Positions 16,481 through 24,104 of a DNA stretch of 64,000 nucleotides are shown here, in pieces; the first letter of the stretch is position 1; every line of letters begins with the position of its first letter. The stretch comes from an uncultured Bacillota bacterium. GTDB taxonomy: Bacteria; Bacillota; Clostridia; Christensenellales; Pumilibacteraceae. Position numbers and translations under genes: made by a program. The stretch covers positions 51,360-115,359 of the forward strand of contig CASFJH010000070.1 of NCBI GenBank assembly GCA_949294845.1, in the 5' to 3' direction. The notes beneath the pieces were generated by a model. It was not told where the DNA came from and did not search any database. It saw nothing but the letters and a program-made list of their open reading frames with translations.

Positions 16481-17995
16481 ATGGAAAAGATTGCGGTTAT
16501 CGATCTGGGAAGCAATTCGGCGAGACTCGTTCTCGCAAACATTTTACCTAACGGGCATTTCGTTATATTCGACGAGCTGAAGGAGACCGTGCGGCTTGGG
16601 CAGGATATGGAAAGGGACGGATTTCTCAAACCGTCCAGAGTCGCTCAGGCAGTCAAGACGCTTAAGATGTTCCGCAAGATGTGCGACGCGCAGAATGTGG
16701 ACAAGGTTTACGCTATAGCGACCAACGCCGTGCGACGCGCCAAAAACCAGAAGAGCTTTCTCGAAGAGATAAACGCCGTCTGCGGATTTAAGTTCAGGGT
16801 TCTTACCGAAGAGGAAGAGGCCATGCATATTTATCACGGCGTGATTAATTCGCTCGAGGTTCCCAAAGCCGTGATCGTCGATATTTCCGGTTCAAGCACT
16901 CAGCTGATACATTATAACCGCCGCAACGTTCTCAACAGGGAAAATCTTCCTTTCGGCACGATTACGCTCTCCGATCTGTTCAACGATCCCAACACGGCGC
17001 CCGAAGAACAGGCGCGCCTTATCGAGAATTACGTTTACGACCAGTTCTCGCAGATAACGTGGCTGAAGGAGCTCGATCCGGACGTGCAGTTCGTAGGCGT
17101 AGGCGGCTCGTTCCGCAATCTTGCCAAGATCTGCAGGCGCATTAAACGCTATCCGCTCAATATGATACACAACTATAACGTTTCAGCCGACGATTTCAAC
17201 TCGGTGTACGATATGGTCAAGGTTCTCGACGCGGACAAGCGTACCAAGATCCGCGGGCTTAGCGTGCAGCGCGCCGATATTTTTTCCAGCGCTCTGGCGT
17301 GCATAAAAGGCTTTATAGATTACACCGGCTTCAACAATCTCATAATATCCGGAGCCGGCATCAGGGAAGGCATAATGTTCAATCATGCCGTACCCACAAC
17401 GATAGAAAAACCTATTTCCGACGTGATGGGACATTCTATATACACGCAGATGTACTATTACGACGTAAATATTCCGCACGCCGAGCACGTTTGCAACTTA
17501 TCGATACAGCTTTATAAGCAGCTTCGCGTTCTGCATAAGCTGCCACGGCAGTATGTTAAAGTGCTGCGCGTCGCGGCTTTATTGCACGACGCCGGAATGC
17601 GCATCAATTATTACGATCACAACCGTCATTCGTTCTATTTTATCGTAAACTCCAATCTTTACGGAATCTCGCACCGCGACCTGATTCTCGCGGCTTTTGT
17701 GGCGCAGGGACATCGCGGCGACGAATTCAACATGGCCGAATGGAACAAGTATAAGGATATTCTGCGCGAAGAGGATCTCGTAGCCGTGCTTAAGCTGTCG
17801 GTAATCCTGCGCATAGCCGAAAGTTTCGACCGTTCGATGAGCGGCTCGGTCAAAACTCTTACCTGCGACGTGCTCGGCGATTCGGTCATTATGAAAACGG
17901 AAGTCGACGGAGACTGTTCTCTCGAGATACGCGATGCCCTGTCGGCAGGAGCGGAATTCGCGCGCGCATACAAGAAGAATCTGGAAATACTCTGA
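16481..17995 (+). CDS. ppx: Ppx/GppA family exopolyphosphatase/pppGpp phosphatase
   Basis: 504 residues. The actin-like ASKHA phosphatase domain occupies about 1-310, with the phosphate-binding loop VIDLGSNSARLVLA, an acidic segment EEEEAMHIYHGV, VDISGSSTQLI (second phosphate loop, usually GGGSTE), and VGVGGSFRNLAKI. A C-terminal HD-like helical domain (about 320-504) contains VAALLHDAGMRINYYDHNRHS, as in the longer Ppx enzymes. It hydrolyses polyphosphate and/or pppGpp in the cytoplasm. Its stop overlaps the ATG of maf. The second loop has SGSS instead of GGGS, so which activity is retained is open. Confidence 0.92.
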   Translation: MEKIAVIDLGSNSARLVLANILPNGHFVIFDELKETVRLGQDMERDGFLKPSRVAQAVKTLKMFRKMCDAQNVDKVYAIATNAVRRAKNQKSFLEEINAVCGFKFRVLTEEEEAMHIYHGVINSLEVPKAVIVDISGSSTQLIHYNRRNVLNRENLPFGTITLSDLFNDPNTAPEEQARLIENYVYDQFSQITWLKELDPDVQFVGVGGSFRNLAKICRRIKRYPLNMIHNYNVSADDFNSVYDMVKVLDADKRTKIRGLSVQRADIFSSALACIKGFIDYTGFNNLIISGAGIREGIMFNHAVPTTIEKPISDVMGHSIYTQMYYYDVNIPHAEHVCNLSIQLYKQLRVLHKLPRQYVKVLRVAALLHDAGMRINYYDHNRHSFYFIVNSNLYGISHRDLILAAFVAQGHRGDEFNMAEWNKYKDILREEDLVAVLKLSVILRIAESFDRSMSGSVKTLTCDVLGDSVIMKTEVDGDCSLEIRDALSAGAEFARAYKKNLEIL

Positions 17996-18540
17996 TGCGG
18001 CTCATACTCGCATCGGCTTCTCCGCGCCGCCGCGAACTGATCGGGCGGATCACGGACGACTTTATCGTCGTGCCTTGCGACGTGCGCGAAATTTCGACGG
18101 GCTCGCCCGAAGCGGTAGCCGTGTGCAACTCGCGCATGAAAGCGGCCGCAGTGGCCGGGCGGCGCCTCGGTACGGTGCTGGGCGCCGACACCGTCGTTGC
18201 CGTACAGGGCAGGATACTCGGTAAGCCTGCCGACGGCGCGGACGCATTGGATATGCTGCGTACGTTACGCGGCCGTTCGCACGAGGTGATAACGGGCGTT
18301 ACTCTGGCCGACGGGAACAGAATGGCGTCGGCGGCCGAAAAAACGCTCGTGACTTTCGGCGACATTCCCGACGACGTTATTAACGCCTACGTTGCTTCCG
18401 GAAAATCTTACGGTAAAGCCGGAGCATACGGAATACAGGACGATGAAATCGGCAGATTTGCCGTTTTACAGGGCGACTTATTCAATGTCGTCGGTCTGCC
18501 AGTCGCGCTTGTGAAAAAACTTATGAAGGAGTTCAGATAA
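17995..18540 (+). CDS. maf: Maf family nucleoside triphosphate pyrophosphatase
   Basis: 181 residues. Maf/YhdE proteins hydrolyse non-canonical or modified NTPs (dTTP, UTP, m5UTP and others) to the monophosphate and pyrophosphate. The signature LILASASPRRRELI is at the N terminus. The catalytic segment LGADTVVAVQGRILGKP holds the conserved Asp, and YGIQ and VVGLPV appear near the C terminus. The ATG shares one base with the previous stop. As in many Bacillota, maf sits just before an mreB-type gene, which places it in a cell-shape/division cluster. Confidence 0.96.
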   Translation: MRLILASASPRRRELIGRITDDFIVVPCDVREISTGSPEAVAVCNSRMKAAAVAGRRLGTVLGADTVVAVQGRILGKPADGADALDMLRTLRGRSHEVITGVTLADGNRMASAAEKTLVTFGDIPDDVINAYVASGKSYGKAGAYGIQDDEIGRFAVLQGDLFNVVGLPVALVKKLMKEFR

Positions 18541-18541
18541 G

Positions 18542-19543
18542 ATGGCCGTTCTCGAAATAGCGCTTACAATCGGTACGTCGTATACGTCCGTTTATCTGTC
18601 CGGCAGCGGCGTAGTGCTGCGCGAGCCGACGGTAATTGCTTTTTCCGACGACAGGAAGCGGCTGAGGGCGGTAGGCGGTCAGGCAATGGAGATGCTGGGA
18701 AAGACGCCCGAGCATACCGTCATCGTTTCGCCCGTTGCGGACGGGGTAATTGTCGATCAGGGCGCGGCAGCCGTTTTGCTGAGCGAGTTCGTGCGCAGAG
18801 TGATTCCGTCCAAATACATTTTCAAGCCGCGGATACGCGCCGTTGTCGGTATTCCGCTCGGACTGACGGACGAAGAGCGCAGAGTTTACGAAAACGTCTG
18901 TTTCAAAGCGGGAATAAACGAAATCTGTTTTGTTGAAAACATAATTCTTTCCGCCGTCGGCATAGATATGCCCGTGGACGAGCCGACTGCGTGCATGGTC
19001 ATCAATATAGGCGGCGGAATCAGCGAGATAGCCGTAATATCGCTTTACGGCATAGTGGACGGCTGCGGCGTTACGATCGGCGGAAACATGATGGACAACG
19101 CGATCATCGATTCGTTTATAGGAAAGTACAATCTCAAGATAGGTACAAACACCGCGCGCCGCATAAAACACGACATAGGCTCGCTGTACAGCAACGATAC
19201 CTCGTCGACCGAGGTAAAAGGTGTCGATGTGCGCACCAAACGCCCTGTCAGCGAAAAAGCGCACGCCGCCGATCTTCAGGCGGTGCTGGAGCCTTACTAC
19301 GAGCGTATATGCGACGCCGCCGAAAACATAATTAACGGGCTCAAACCGGAGCTTGCCGGAGACGTGTATAAAGCAGGGGTGTATCTTGCCGGCGGCGGAA
19401 GCCTGATTACCGGTCTGCCTGAACTTTTTTCCGAGCGGCTGCACCTTCCGGTGTATCTCGCGGAAGAACCCGAGTACGCCGCAATCCTGGGCGCCGGTAA
19501 GCTTTTGTCAGACGCCGCTCTCCGCAGGGAACTGATCGGCTGA
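18542..19543 (+). CDS. MreB-like actin homologue with altered nucleotide site
   Basis: 333 residues, full MreB length. Actin-fold landmarks are clear: GSGVVLREPTVIAF, SPVADGVIVDQGAA, VVGIPLGLTDEERRVY, IGGGISEIAVISLYGIV, GGNMMDNAIIDSFIGKYNL, GTNTARRIKHDIGSLY and LAGGGSLITGLPELF. Two positions that are Asp in active MreB are changed: the first phosphate loop reads ALTIGTSYTS, with Thr where MreB has DLGTANT, and the second reads INIGGGIS, where MreB has VDIGGGT. It therefore may bind nucleotide weakly or not hydrolyse it. It follows maf with a one-base gap and ends at a strong terminator. mreC and mreD do not follow. It is probably a shape or sporulation-related MreB paralogue. Confidence 0.88.
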   Translation: MAVLEIALTIGTSYTSVYLSGSGVVLREPTVIAFSDDRKRLRAVGGQAMEMLGKTPEHTVIVSPVADGVIVDQGAAAVLLSEFVRRVIPSKYIFKPRIRAVVGIPLGLTDEERRVYENVCFKAGINEICFVENIILSAVGIDMPVDEPTACMVINIGGGISEIAVISLYGIVDGCGVTIGGNMMDNAIIDSFIGKYNLKIGTNTARRIKHDIGSLYSNDTSSTEVKGVDVRTKRPVSEKAHAADLQAVLEPYYERICDAAENIINGLKPELAGDVYKAGVYLAGGGSLITGLPELFSERLHLPVYLAEEPEYAAILGAGKLLSDAALRRELIG

Positions 19544-19565
19544 CTAATTAAAAACTCCGGCCAAC

Positions 19566-19636
19566 AAAAAAAGACGCATACGGAATCGCGCCGGGCAGTG
19601 CGCAGTCGGCGATTCGCCCGTATGCGTCTTTTTTTT
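19566..19636. terminator. Large bidirectional terminator with 18-base perfect arms
   Basis: AAAAAAAGACGCATACGG (19566-19583) is exactly complementary to the sequence at 19618-19635. A further inner pairing AATCGC/GCGATT is seen. A and T runs at both ends make it active in either direction, between the converging mreB-like and MFS genes. Confidence 0.9.
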
Positions 19637-19805
19637 ACATAAGTAAAACCGCGTATAAATATAAGCTGCGGCGAGACAGGAAAAAGCCGCGGCATTATTT
19701 ATCCGAGGCTTTGTTATATTTTATAGCTTCGGCCGTAAAAAAATGGGGTTGCCTTAAGGAAAAAACGGGCAATAGCGTCTCTGCATAAATCGACAGCGGC
19801 TGACG

Positions 19806-21050
19806 TCAGCGCGGTCGCTCTTTTATAAAGCGCGCCCATTTTTTTGCGGTTATGAAACACGCGGCGGCGCCGGCAAGCGATATGAACACCCAGCACAGCA
19901 CGGTCACGTTCCAGCCGGCGCGCTCGGCAATGATCGCAAACAGATATGAGGAGAGCGTGCTGCCGACATAGGTGGCGGCATTGGTTATTCCCGAAACGGT
20001 AGAGACTTTGCCTATCGAAGAGAAGCGCGAAGGGACGTAAGAAATGAGCAGCAGGTTTATTGCGTGCATCAGGCTGACTGTAAGCGCCGAAACGATTAGG
20101 GACAGAGCCGCGCTGTCGTCGGGGAAGAAGTACAGTATGAGCGTGAGCGCCGAAGCAATGGTAAAACAGGTACCGGAGACGGCGACTTCGTTACGGAAAA
20201 ATTTGTTGAATAACAGGCTTATGACGTATATGCTTACTATGCTGAATATCGGCAGGGCAACGTTCAGCATAATGGAGAGTGCGGCTTCCATATGGAACAC
20301 TTCGGAAATGTAAGTGGGAGTCCATGTAGTAATGCCGTCTTTGAGAAAGCCCTGAGTCGCTATCGCAATCAGTATGCCGACTATGCCGCAACCGATAAGC
20401 ACCGGAAAGATTTTTACGGCCTGCTTTTCCGGCGTCGAGCGGCCGGACGTGTCGTTGACCGTATAGTTACGCTTTACATACCCGAATCCGAACAGCCATA
20501 ATACCGCGACTGCCGCAGCAAAGCCCGCCGCGATAAAGAATACGCTTTTCCAGTCGAGCGTAAGAATAACGGCAGGCACAATCAGATATATGATTATGGT
20601 GGCGGCCTGGCTTGCGGCAGTTACCAAAAAACAGGCAAAATTAAATTTTTTGCCGGGCAGATAGCATACGAGTATTTTGACAAGCGGCGGCCAGAACAGC
20701 GCCTGCGCGAATCCGTTTACCGTCCATACGGCGGTCATTGCCGCGACGTTGCCGAACAGCGGGAGCAGAATATTGCTTAAGACCGTTAGCAGCAGTCCGG
20801 ACAGTATGAGCTTGTCGGGCGCGAATTTATCACCCATAACTCCGCTTAAAAGCTGTCCTACGCCGTATGCGAAAAACAGCGCGGTGCTTACGATGCCCGC
20901 CTGCGATTTCGACAGCACGCCGTTATCGACTATATCTGCAAGTACGGCGTTGAAATCAAGACGCGTAAGATAGCTGGTAAAATACAGAACGCACGCGAGG
21001 ATTACCAGAAAGATCCAGCGCGGTTTTGCTTCTTCTTTGACGGCGTTCAT
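19806..21050 (-). CDS. MFS transporter, organophosphate:phosphate antiporter-like
   Basis: 414 residues with about 12 predicted membrane helices. Major-facilitator features include the helix 2-3 loop GVMGDKFAPDKLILSG (GxxxD-[RK]-type motif) and SSIGKVSTVSGITNAATYVG in the second half. The N-terminal YLTRLDFNAVLADI and the overall pattern recall the OPA group (GlpT, UhpT and relatives), which exchange sugar or glycerol phosphates for phosphate. It is the third gene of a deoR-phosphodiesterase-MFS operon, and its start overlaps the previous gene by four bases. A phosphorylated organic substrate is therefore plausible but not proven. Confidence 0.88.
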   Translation of the reverse strand: MNAVKEEAKPRWIFLVILACVLYFTSYLTRLDFNAVLADIVDNGVLSKSQAGIVSTALFFAYGVGQLLSGVMGDKFAPDKLILSGLLLTVLSNILLPLFGNVAAMTAVWTVNGFAQALFWPPLVKILVCYLPGKKFNFACFLVTAASQAATIIIYLIVPAVILTLDWKSVFFIAAGFAAAVAVLWLFGFGYVKRNYTVNDTSGRSTPEKQAVKIFPVLIGCGIVGILIAIATQGFLKDGITTWTPTYISEVFHMEAALSIMLNVALPIFSIVSIYVISLLFNKFFRNEVAVSGTCFTIASALTLILYFFPDDSAALSLIVSALTVSLMHAINLLLISYVPSRFSSIGKVSTVSGITNAATYVGSTLSSYLFAIIAERAGWNVTVLCWVFISLAGAAACFITAKKWARFIKERPR

Positions 21051-21814
21051 AACAGACTTTTACCTTCCCATTCGCGCGCAGGCGAAGCCTCCAGCAGCGT
21101 CGTAACGGTGGGGGCGATATCCATGATACTGACAGGACCGGATATTTCGCCCGGACGGAAAGGTTTGCCGCGCAGCAAAACGGGAATTCTCATGTCTTCG
21201 TCCAGCTCGGTTCCGTGCCAGCGGTCATGGCCTCCGTGATCTGCCGTTATTACGAAGACATATTCGTCTCCGAATTTTTCTATAAGATCGCGCATATGTC
21301 CGACTGCCGAGTTAACGGTCTTTAAATACGGTTCCGTCATCCAGCCCTTATTGTGTCCGGTTTCGTCCGTCGTGCCCATATAAACGAATGCAAAATCAGG
21401 TTTTTCCGCTTCAATGAATCCGGCTGCCGCCGCGGCGACTCTGCCGTCAGAATCGGACATATGGTATATATTGAAAAGCTGCTCGTGCACGAGCGATCCG
21501 GGGCGGGCAAGATCGCGCAGCTCTGCCCAATTGTAAAAGAACGCGCAGCTTCTGCCCGCGTCGGACAGACGCTCGCACAGCCCGTCTATCGGGCGTACCT
21601 GCGGCGTGTAAACGTTGGTAATTATACCGTGACGCTCGGGCGGCGCACTTAAAAACAGTGAAAAATGGCAGGGCAGGGTGACCGAAGGTATAACGGTACG
21701 CGCTTTAAAAGTATAAGCGCTGTCTCGTATAAGCTCGTTGACGTAAGGATGTCCGCAGCCAAGCAGCGCGTCGGGGCGCAAACCGTCGGTTAATACGAGA
21801 ATGGTCTTATTCAC
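21047..21814 (-). CDS. Alkaline phosphatase superfamily protein (short phosphodiesterase-like)
   Basis: 255 residues and no signal peptide. The metal Asp is in ILVLTDGLRPDA, the Thr nucleophile in VIPSVTLPCHFS, and the remaining ligands are in GTTDETGHNKG, TADHGGHDRWHG and the MDIAPT segment. This is the compact NPP/phosphopentomutase-like core without the extra domains of the 424-residue relative at 7709. It overlaps the deoR gene by eight bases upstream and the MFS gene by four bases downstream, so the three are translationally coupled. It probably cleaves a phosphate ester that the MFS protein imports. Confidence 0.88.
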   Translation of the reverse strand: MNKTILVLTDGLRPDALLGCGHPYVNELIRDSAYTFKARTVIPSVTLPCHFSLFLSAPPERHGIITNVYTPQVRPIDGLCERLSDAGRSCAFFYNWAELRDLARPGSLVHEQLFNIYHMSDSDGRVAAAAAGFIEAEKPDFAFVYMGTTDETGHNKGWMTEPYLKTVNSAVGHMRDLIEKFGDEYVFVITADHGGHDRWHGTELDEDMRIPVLLRGKPFRPGEISGPVSIMDIAPTVTTLLEASPAREWEGKSLL

Positions 21815-22580
21815 GGTTAATTCCTCCTTTAAAAAGGCTTAAGCTATTATCGGTAAATTTTTTCTCGGTTTCGGCAGAAATGCCGCCGTCCGTTATGTAA
21901 ACGAATTCCGGTTGAACGTCGCACAGCTTTATGAAAGCCCTGCTGTCGAATTTGGAGCTGTCGGCTGCGATATAGACGTGATCGGAATTTCTGATTATTT
22001 CGCGCTGAACGGGGATAAAGCAGGGAACGTAATCTTCCACGCCGTATTCGACGCTTACCGCCGACGGAAATATAAAGCATTTATTTGAGTGCAGCATACC
22101 TATGTTTGCCGTTGCGAGCTCACCGTAAAACGCTTCTTCCTTCGGATAATATTCGCCGCCCGAAAGCACTACGTTAAAACAATCTTTCAGCGCTTCGAAC
22201 ACACTGAGCGAATAGGTCAGCACCGTAAGCCTTTTGAATTTTTCTTTGAGCACCTCGGCGACTTCCACCGCAGTTGTGCCTGCGTCGAGCGCGATTATGT
22301 CACCCTCGCAGATAAAGGAAGAAATATTGTACGCCACCTCGACCTTCTGCTCGCGATGCGTCTTAAGACGCAAAGGAAAATCCTCGAACCTGACTGCCGA
22401 TTCGTTAGCTATCGCACCGCCGAACACGCGCTTTAACCGTCCCTGCGCTTCTAGATAAATAAGATCGCGCCTCACGGTTTCCGCCGAAACCTTGAACGTT
22501 TCGGCAATTTCCGCTACGGTGACCGATCCGTTAACTGCTAAATTTTCCAGTATCCGTGCGTATCTTTCTTCAGAAAGCAT
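21807..22580 (-). CDS. DeoR family transcriptional regulator
   Basis: 257 residues from the ATG at 22580, chosen because it is preceded by GGGAG and because the upstream in-frame extension runs through the promoter. The N-terminal helix-turn-helix is typical of DeoR: ERYARILENLAVNGSVTVAE then SAETVRRDLIYLEAQGRLKR. The C-terminal sensor domain has FGGAI, IALDAGTTAVEVAEVL and ADSSKFDSRAF, the sugar-phosphate-binding pattern of DeoRC. It probably represses its own operon until a phosphorylated sugar or polyol binds. Tandem operator-like repeats lie at its transcription start. Confidence 0.95.
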   Translation of the reverse strand: MLSEERYARILENLAVNGSVTVAEIAETFKVSAETVRRDLIYLEAQGRLKRVFGGAIANESAVRFEDFPLRLKTHREQKVEVAYNISSFICEGDIIALDAGTTAVEVAEVLKEKFKRLTVLTYSLSVFEALKDCFNVVLSGGEYYPKEEAFYGELATANIGMLHSNKCFIFPSAVSVEYGVEDYVPCFIPVQREIIRNSDHVYIAADSSKFDSRAFIKLCDVQPEFVYITDGGISAETEKKFTDNSLSLFKGGINRE

Positions 22581-22584
22581 CTTC

Positions 22585-22604
22585 AAACTCCCACAAACTT
22601 CCAC
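22585..22604 (-). promoter_or_regulatory. Candidate DeoR operator (tandem 10-bp repeats)
   Basis: On the minus strand GTGGAAGTTT is followed directly by GTGGGAGTTT, between the transcription start and the ATG. A third copy, ATGGAAGTTT, lies at 22718-22727. Direct repeats of about one helical turn are common in DeoR-family operators. Confidence 0.5.
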
Positions 22605-22616
22605 ATAATCACAATA

Positions 22617-22645
22617 ATTATATGTAAAGCCTTCGCCTGTGTCAA
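22617..22645 (-). promoter_or_regulatory. Consensus promoter of the deoR operon
   Basis: On the minus strand TTGACA (22640-22645), a 17-base spacer and TATAAT (22617-22622) form a perfect consensus. Such strength fits a promoter meant to be held down by a repressor. Confidence 0.85.
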
Positions 22646-22783
22646 GCGATTTTGCGAAGTTTGCGTATGAAATAACGAATAATCCGGTTAATACAGAAAA
22701 GAGTATAATATTCGTCAAAAACTTCCATATAAAAACGTTTTCCGTACTGTATACTTATAGCAAACACAGACACCGGAGGAGCT

Positions 22784-23566
22784 ATGCCGCGCGCTATCGT
22801 GGTTACGTCCGGCAAGGGCGGCGTGGGCAAGACGACGCTTACCGCCGCATTGGGCAAAGTGATCGCCGAGAGCGGTTACCGCACCGTATTGCTTGACGCA
22901 GACATGGGACTTAACAACCTTGACGTTCTTATGAACGTGGAAAACAGAATAACCTTTGATATTACCGACGTAATAGAAAACCGCTGCCGCCCGAGACAGG
23001 CGCTTGTGGAGGATCCCTTTACGCGCGGGCTGTACGTCATGCCCAGCGCGCACGGATACGATCCGCGCGTCAACGGACAGGCGCTGAGAGCTGTAATACT
23101 GGGACTGCTGAAGAGCTTTGATTTTTGTTTTGTTGATTGCCCTGCGGGTATAGAGGCCGGCTTTCATCGCGCGGTGACGGCTTGCGACGAGGCGCTGGTG
23201 GTGGTTACTCCGCACATTTCATCCGTTCGGGACGCCGATAAAGTGTTGAGGATTATAGACAGCTACGGCATAAAGTCCGATATAATTATAAACCGCGCGC
23301 GCGGCGATCTTATGCTGAGCGAGGAGATGGTTCCGGCCGAGGAGGTGGCGAAGGTGCTGCGAATGACGCCCATAGGCATAATACCAGAAAACGATAAAAT
23401 AAATCTTGCGAGCAATTTCGGCTTTCCCGAAGCTTCGGATGCGGGCGAAGCCGTGAAGATACTGGCGGAAAACATAATAACCGGTTCGCGCCGGCAGTAT
23501 GACGTGACGAAAAAATACCGCGGCTTTTTAGGCGCCGTGCGCCGAAGCCTGAGGAGAAAGATATGA
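22784..23566 (+). CDS. minD: Septum site-determining ATPase MinD
   Basis: 260 residues. ParA/MinD ATPase with a deviant Walker A SGKGGVGKTTL, the DADMGLNNLDVLM segment, and Walker B region FCFVDCPAGIE. The C-terminal amphipathic helix YRGFLGAVRRSLRRKI is the membrane-targeting sequence. MinD cycles on the membrane and, with MinE or DivIVA systems, positions the division septum away from the poles. It is followed by minE with a four-base overlap. minC is not next to it, unlike in Bacillus. The start follows CGGAGGAG. Confidence 0.97.
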   Translation: MPRAIVVTSGKGGVGKTTLTAALGKVIAESGYRTVLLDADMGLNNLDVLMNVENRITFDITDVIENRCRPRQALVEDPFTRGLYVMPSAHGYDPRVNGQALRAVILGLLKSFDFCFVDCPAGIEAGFHRAVTACDEALVVVTPHISSVRDADKVLRIIDSYGIKSDIIINRARGDLMLSEEMVPAEEVAKVLRMTPIGIIPENDKINLASNFGFPEASDAGEAVKILAENIITGSRRQYDVTKKYRGFLGAVRRSLRRKI

Positions 23567-23793
23567 ACGTAGGAGAGAGGCTCGGTTCCGCGGTAATTGC
23601 GGACAGAGCGGGGGCGGTGGAAACCGTTCTGAAGCTGTTGAAAAGCGATTTTTATTCAATATTGAGCGAATATGCGGAGGTTGATCCGCAGTCGCTTGAG
23701 ATAACGGCCGACGTTTACGAGGGCGGCGTTCGGGTGACGGTTAGCGCCGCTCTGACGTCGTTCAGGCAGGTGGGCAAAACGCTGCCCGAATAG
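23563..23793 (+). CDS. minE: Cell division topological specificity factor MinE
   Basis: 76 residues, near the typical MinE length (80-90). The N-terminal part would contain the MinD-interacting helix. The C-terminal part has ILSEYAEVDPQSLEI, matching the conserved MinE dimerisation region (about residues 40-55), and alternating strands YEGGVRVTVSAAL. MinE stimulates the MinD ATPase and makes the Min proteins oscillate. It overlaps minD by four bases. The presence of minE suggests oscillation, as in other Clostridia that carry it. Confidence 0.88.
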   Translation: MNVGERLGSAVIADRAGAVETVLKLLKSDFYSILSEYAEVDPQSLEITADVYEGGVRVTVSAALTSFRQVGKTLPE

Positions 23794-23831
23794 TCGTCAT
23801 AATAATTGCGTACAGGGCATATATATCTTTT

Positions 23832-24104
23832 ATGAACAAATATACGGGAATAGAAGTAGCAGATTCTTATGCCGAGCGCGTATATATCGTAAGTCGGAAG
23901 AGAAGCGGCGGCGCGGTAAAGCGCACGCTGGCCGCGGCGATTATCACCGCCCTGTGCTTCGGAATAAAATATATTCCTTCGCCAATCGCCCGGGACGTGA
24001 CCGAGAAGCTGAAGGAAGCGGTTTGCTATGACGTTCTCGGACGCGAGACGGGCGAAACGGTAGTGGATAAATTGCTGGAAAAGGATGAAGGAACATCCGC
24101 TTAA
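23832..24104 (+). CDS. Small membrane protein in the spoIVFA position
   Basis: 90 residues. A basic N-terminal half precedes one membrane helix (about 30-48, TLAAAIITALCFGIKYI). A short exposed part follows, with VTEKLKEAVCYDVLGRET. It lies between minE and spoIVFB and overlaps spoIVFB by 20 bases, exactly where spoIVFA (the inhibitor and anchor of SpoIVFB) sits in Bacillus. Bacillus SpoIVFA is much longer and ends in a LytM-like domain, which is absent here. No good ribosome-binding site is seen. I propose a reduced SpoIVFA, based on position and topology rather than clear sequence identity. Confidence 0.6.
   Translation: MNKYTGIEVADSYAERVYIVSRKRSGGAVKRTLAAAIITALCFGIKYIPSPIARDVTEKLKEAVCYDVLGRETGETVVDKLLEKDEGTSA

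Noticed and set aside
16419..16553. A short upstream frame beginning MSKVKFYTV in the ppx leader
   Set aside because: It has no convincing ribosome-binding site, overlaps ppx in another frame and is probably chance.
22581..22718. A 46-residue N-terminal extension of the DeoR regulator
   Set aside because: It would be translated from DNA that contains the consensus promoter and operator. The internal ATG has a ribosome-binding site.
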